Below are positions 6,108-7,248 of a stretch of DNA of 7,248 nt, in pieces. The notes beneath the pieces were generated by a model. That model had not been told where the DNA came from and ran no database searches. It worked only from the letters and a program-made list of their open reading frames with translations. The position numbers and the translations under genes were made by a program. The DNA is from Fidelibacterota bacterium. Its GTDB lineage: Bacteria > Fidelibacterota > Fidelibacteria > Fidelibacterales > Fidelibacteraceae. The DNA lies in assembly GCA_029931905.1 (NCBI GenBank), contig JAOZRH010000105.1:1-7248 (forward strand), read 5' to 3'. The first letter of the stretch is position 1. Each line of letters begins with the position of its first letter.

Positions 6108-6536
6108 ATGAAAGTTAAAATTAAAAAACTAAATTCCAATGCAATTATTCCTCATCAATTACACAAAAATGATGCCGGTTATGATGTTAGATCAATTGAT
6201 ACAGTAATTATTCCAGCTGGTAAATGGAAATTAGTTAAAACAGGAATCGCTGTAGAACTTCCAGAAGAAATGGAAATTCAAGTTCGTTCCAGAAGTGGAT
6301 TAGCATTAAAAAAAGGAATTTTCTGTTTAAATTCACCAGGCACAATTGACGCTGGTTATCGCAATGAAATTGGTGTAATATTAGCTAATTTTAGCGATGA
6401 AGATTTTACAGTAAATATTGGCGATAGAGTGGCACAATTAATATTTCAAACACCAAAACATCCAGAAATTATTGAAGTCGAAGAATTGGACGATTCTGAC
6501 AGAGGTTTAGGTGGATTTGGTAGCACTGGAAGTTAA
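6108..6536 (+). CDS. dut: dUTP diphosphatase (dUTPase)
   Basis: A 142-residue trimeric-type dUTPase, which hydrolyses dUTP to dUMP and pyrophosphate. It keeps uracil out of DNA and supplies dUMP for thymidylate synthesis in the cytoplasm. All five family motifs are present in order: DAGYD (22-26), RSRSGLA (60-66), NSPGTIDAGYRNE (75-87) with the catalytic Asp81 and the uracil-stacking Tyr84, GDRVAQLIF (105-113), and the C-terminal DRGLGGFGSTG (131-141) that closes over the active site. Length is typical for the bacterial enzyme (about 140-150). The only small departure is Asn86 where Gly (YRGE) is usual. The start has a good Shine-Dalgarno site. arsC begins one base after the stop, so the two are probably co-transcribed, although they have no obvious shared pathway. 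Confidence 0.96.
   Translation: MKVKIKKLNSNAIIPHQLHKNDAGYDVRSIDTVIIPAGKWKLVKTGIAVELPEEMEIQVRSRSGLALKKGIFCLNSPGTIDAGYRNEIGVILANFSDEDFTVNIGDRVAQLIFQTPKHPEIIEVEELDDSDRGLGGFGSTGS
6528..6532 (+). promoter_or_regulatory. Ribosome binding site of arsC, inside the end of dut
   Basis: GGAAG lies five bases before the ATG at 6538 and overlaps the last codons of dut. It supports 6538 as the arsC start over the in-frame ATG at 6511, which would add nine residues and overlap dut by 26 bases. Confidence 0.45.
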
Positions 6537-6537
6537 A

Positions 6538-6966
6538 ATGAAAAATATCTTAGTAATATGTACAGGAAATTCATGTAGAAGTCAAATGGCAGAGGGATTT
6601 TTAGAATATTATACAAATGATAATTTCCAAATTTTTAGTGCAGGAATTAGAGCAATTGGAGTAAATTCAAAGGCAATAAAAGTAATGAAAGAAATTGGGA
6701 TAGATATTTCAAAACATACATCAAATTTGGTTGAAGAATATTCAGAAATAGATTTCGATTATATAATTACTGTCTGTGATAATGCACGAGAATTCTGTCC
6801 ATTTATAAAAGGAAATGGAATGCGATATCATCATAATTTTCCAGATCCTGATTCTCTGTTTATAAATCTTCAAGAAGAACTTAATAATTTTAGAAAAGTC
6901 AGAGATATGATAAAAAATTATGTGATTGATTTTATTGATACTGAATTAAAGCAACAAATAAATTAA
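6538..6966 (+). CDS. arsC: Arsenate reductase, thioredoxin-coupled type (low-molecular-weight phosphatase fold)
   Basis: A 142-residue cytoplasmic protein of the LMW tyrosine phosphatase fold. The N-terminal P-loop CTGNSCRSQMAEG (8-20) has the CX5R signature with Cys8 and Arg14. TVCDNAREFCPF (78-89) supplies Cys80 and Cys87, the pair that relays the disulfide in thioredoxin-dependent ArsC enzymes such as that of Staphylococcus aureus (Cys10, Cys82, Cys89). FPDPDS (101-106) carries the expected acid Asp103, though DPA is more usual than DPD. All key residues are present, so arsenate-to-arsenite reduction is likelier than plain phosphatase activity. I chose the start at 6538 because MKNILVICTGNS is the usual N-terminus and GGAAG lies five bases upstream. 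It begins one base after dut and probably shares its transcript. No arsR or arsenite exporter gene is visible, so it looks constitutively expressed. Confidence 0.9.
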   Translation: MKNILVICTGNSCRSQMAEGFLEYYTNDNFQIFSAGIRAIGVNSKAIKVMKEIGIDISKHTSNLVEEYSEIDFDYIITVCDNAREFCPFIKGNGMRYHHNFPDPDSLFINLQEELNNFRKVRDMIKNYVIDFIDTELKQQIN

Positions 6967-6987
6967 ATATAAAATTATTTACAACAA

Positions 6988-7248
6988 TTATTTAACTTCT
7001 TTGGCAGAAAGTTTATATTTCCCAAATTTGAACTCTGCTCCTACTATTGAAGAATCAACATTTGAATAAATAATTTTTTTAACAGCAGATGAATCAGCAA
7101 TTTTCCAAGAATATATATCTGTTTTTTCTAATACATTTTCACCGCTAATTTTTTTTGTATATATACGATAAGTAGTTTGATAAGTGTTTGTTTCTTCAGG
7201 TACTATTTCAACATTAGCTTTATAAAAATTTCCTTCGTGTTCAATATT
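6988..7248 (-). CDS. C-terminal part of an unrecognised protein (partial)
   Basis: The minus strand is open from the window's right edge to a TAA at 6988-6990, giving 86 codons without a stop in a region where stops are frequent. The tail reads as a plausible soluble domain with alternating polar and hydrophobic residues (KANVEIVPEE, TTYRIYTKKISGE, YSWKIADSS, AEFKFGKYKL). This may be beta-rich. I recognise no family or motif. The N-terminus lies outside the window. It converges on arsC with only 21 bases between the stops and no clear hairpin terminator in that gap. Confidence 0.65.
   Translation of the reverse strand, partial: NIEHEGNFYKANVEIVPEETNTYQTTYRIYTKKISGENVLEKTDIYSWKIADSSAVKKIIYSNVDSSIVGAEFKFGKYKLSAKEVK

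Noticed and set aside
5875..6111. Open reading frame of 78 codons on the + strand, overlapping the tRNA and the dut promoter region
   Set aside because: Its start (SVPREGLEPSRAEARGILNP) is the antisense translation of the tRNA-Leu gene, a well-known annotation artefact, and the rest is AT-rich intergenic sequence.
6511..6537. Upstream in-frame ATG for arsC, adding MDLVALEVK
   Set aside because: It lies inside dut, the added residues do not belong to the family N-terminus, and the ATG at 6538 has a purine-rich site five bases upstream.

Overview
This is an AT-rich window (about 30% GC by eye) from a Gram-negative (diderm) bacterium, probably a member of the FCB group (Bacteroidota, Ignavibacteria, Fibrobacterota, Cloacimonadota and relatives). 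Three things suggest this. There are two large outer-membrane beta-barrel genes, one with a segment resembling the SprA barrel family. The left intergenic region carries short palindromic repeats of a kind I recall from Bacteroidota-type genomes. There is also a secreted beta-propeller-like protein. A clear Shine-Dalgarno sequence before dut argues mildly against a typical Bacteroidota, where such sites are rare. I cannot name a species.

Layout from left to right. Positions 1-45 may hold the very end of a + strand gene. Positions 27-334 are an intergenic repeat region: two copies of a 13-nt palindrome, a GGGT/ACCC hairpin, a strong + strand terminator-like hairpin, a diverged 27-bp tandem duplication and a three-copy 7-mer repeat. 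Positions 335-5763 hold three tightly packed minus-strand genes, read right to left: a secreted propeller-like protein, a 1065-residue SprA-like outer-membrane barrel, and a compact Omp85-family barrel with POTRA-like domains. The first two overlap by one base (TAATG) and the third follows after 30 bases, so they look like one operon. Upstream of this operon lies tRNA-Leu(CAA), also on the minus strand, separated from it by a perfect 16-bp hairpin that probably terminates the tRNA transcript.

Divergent from the tRNA, on the + strand, are dut (dUTPase) and arsC (thioredoxin-type arsenate reductase), one base apart and probably co-transcribed. A block of three T7 tracts lies between the two divergent promoter candidates. 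The window ends in the C-terminal part of an unrecognised minus-strand gene that converges on arsC.

The most interesting part is the three-gene envelope operon. All three products carry apparent export signals, two are outer-membrane barrels, and one barrel is Omp85-type. A dedicated outer-membrane assembly or export unit is a reasonable hypothesis, but nothing in the sequence shows its substrate. The dut-arsC half is ordinary housekeeping and detoxification.
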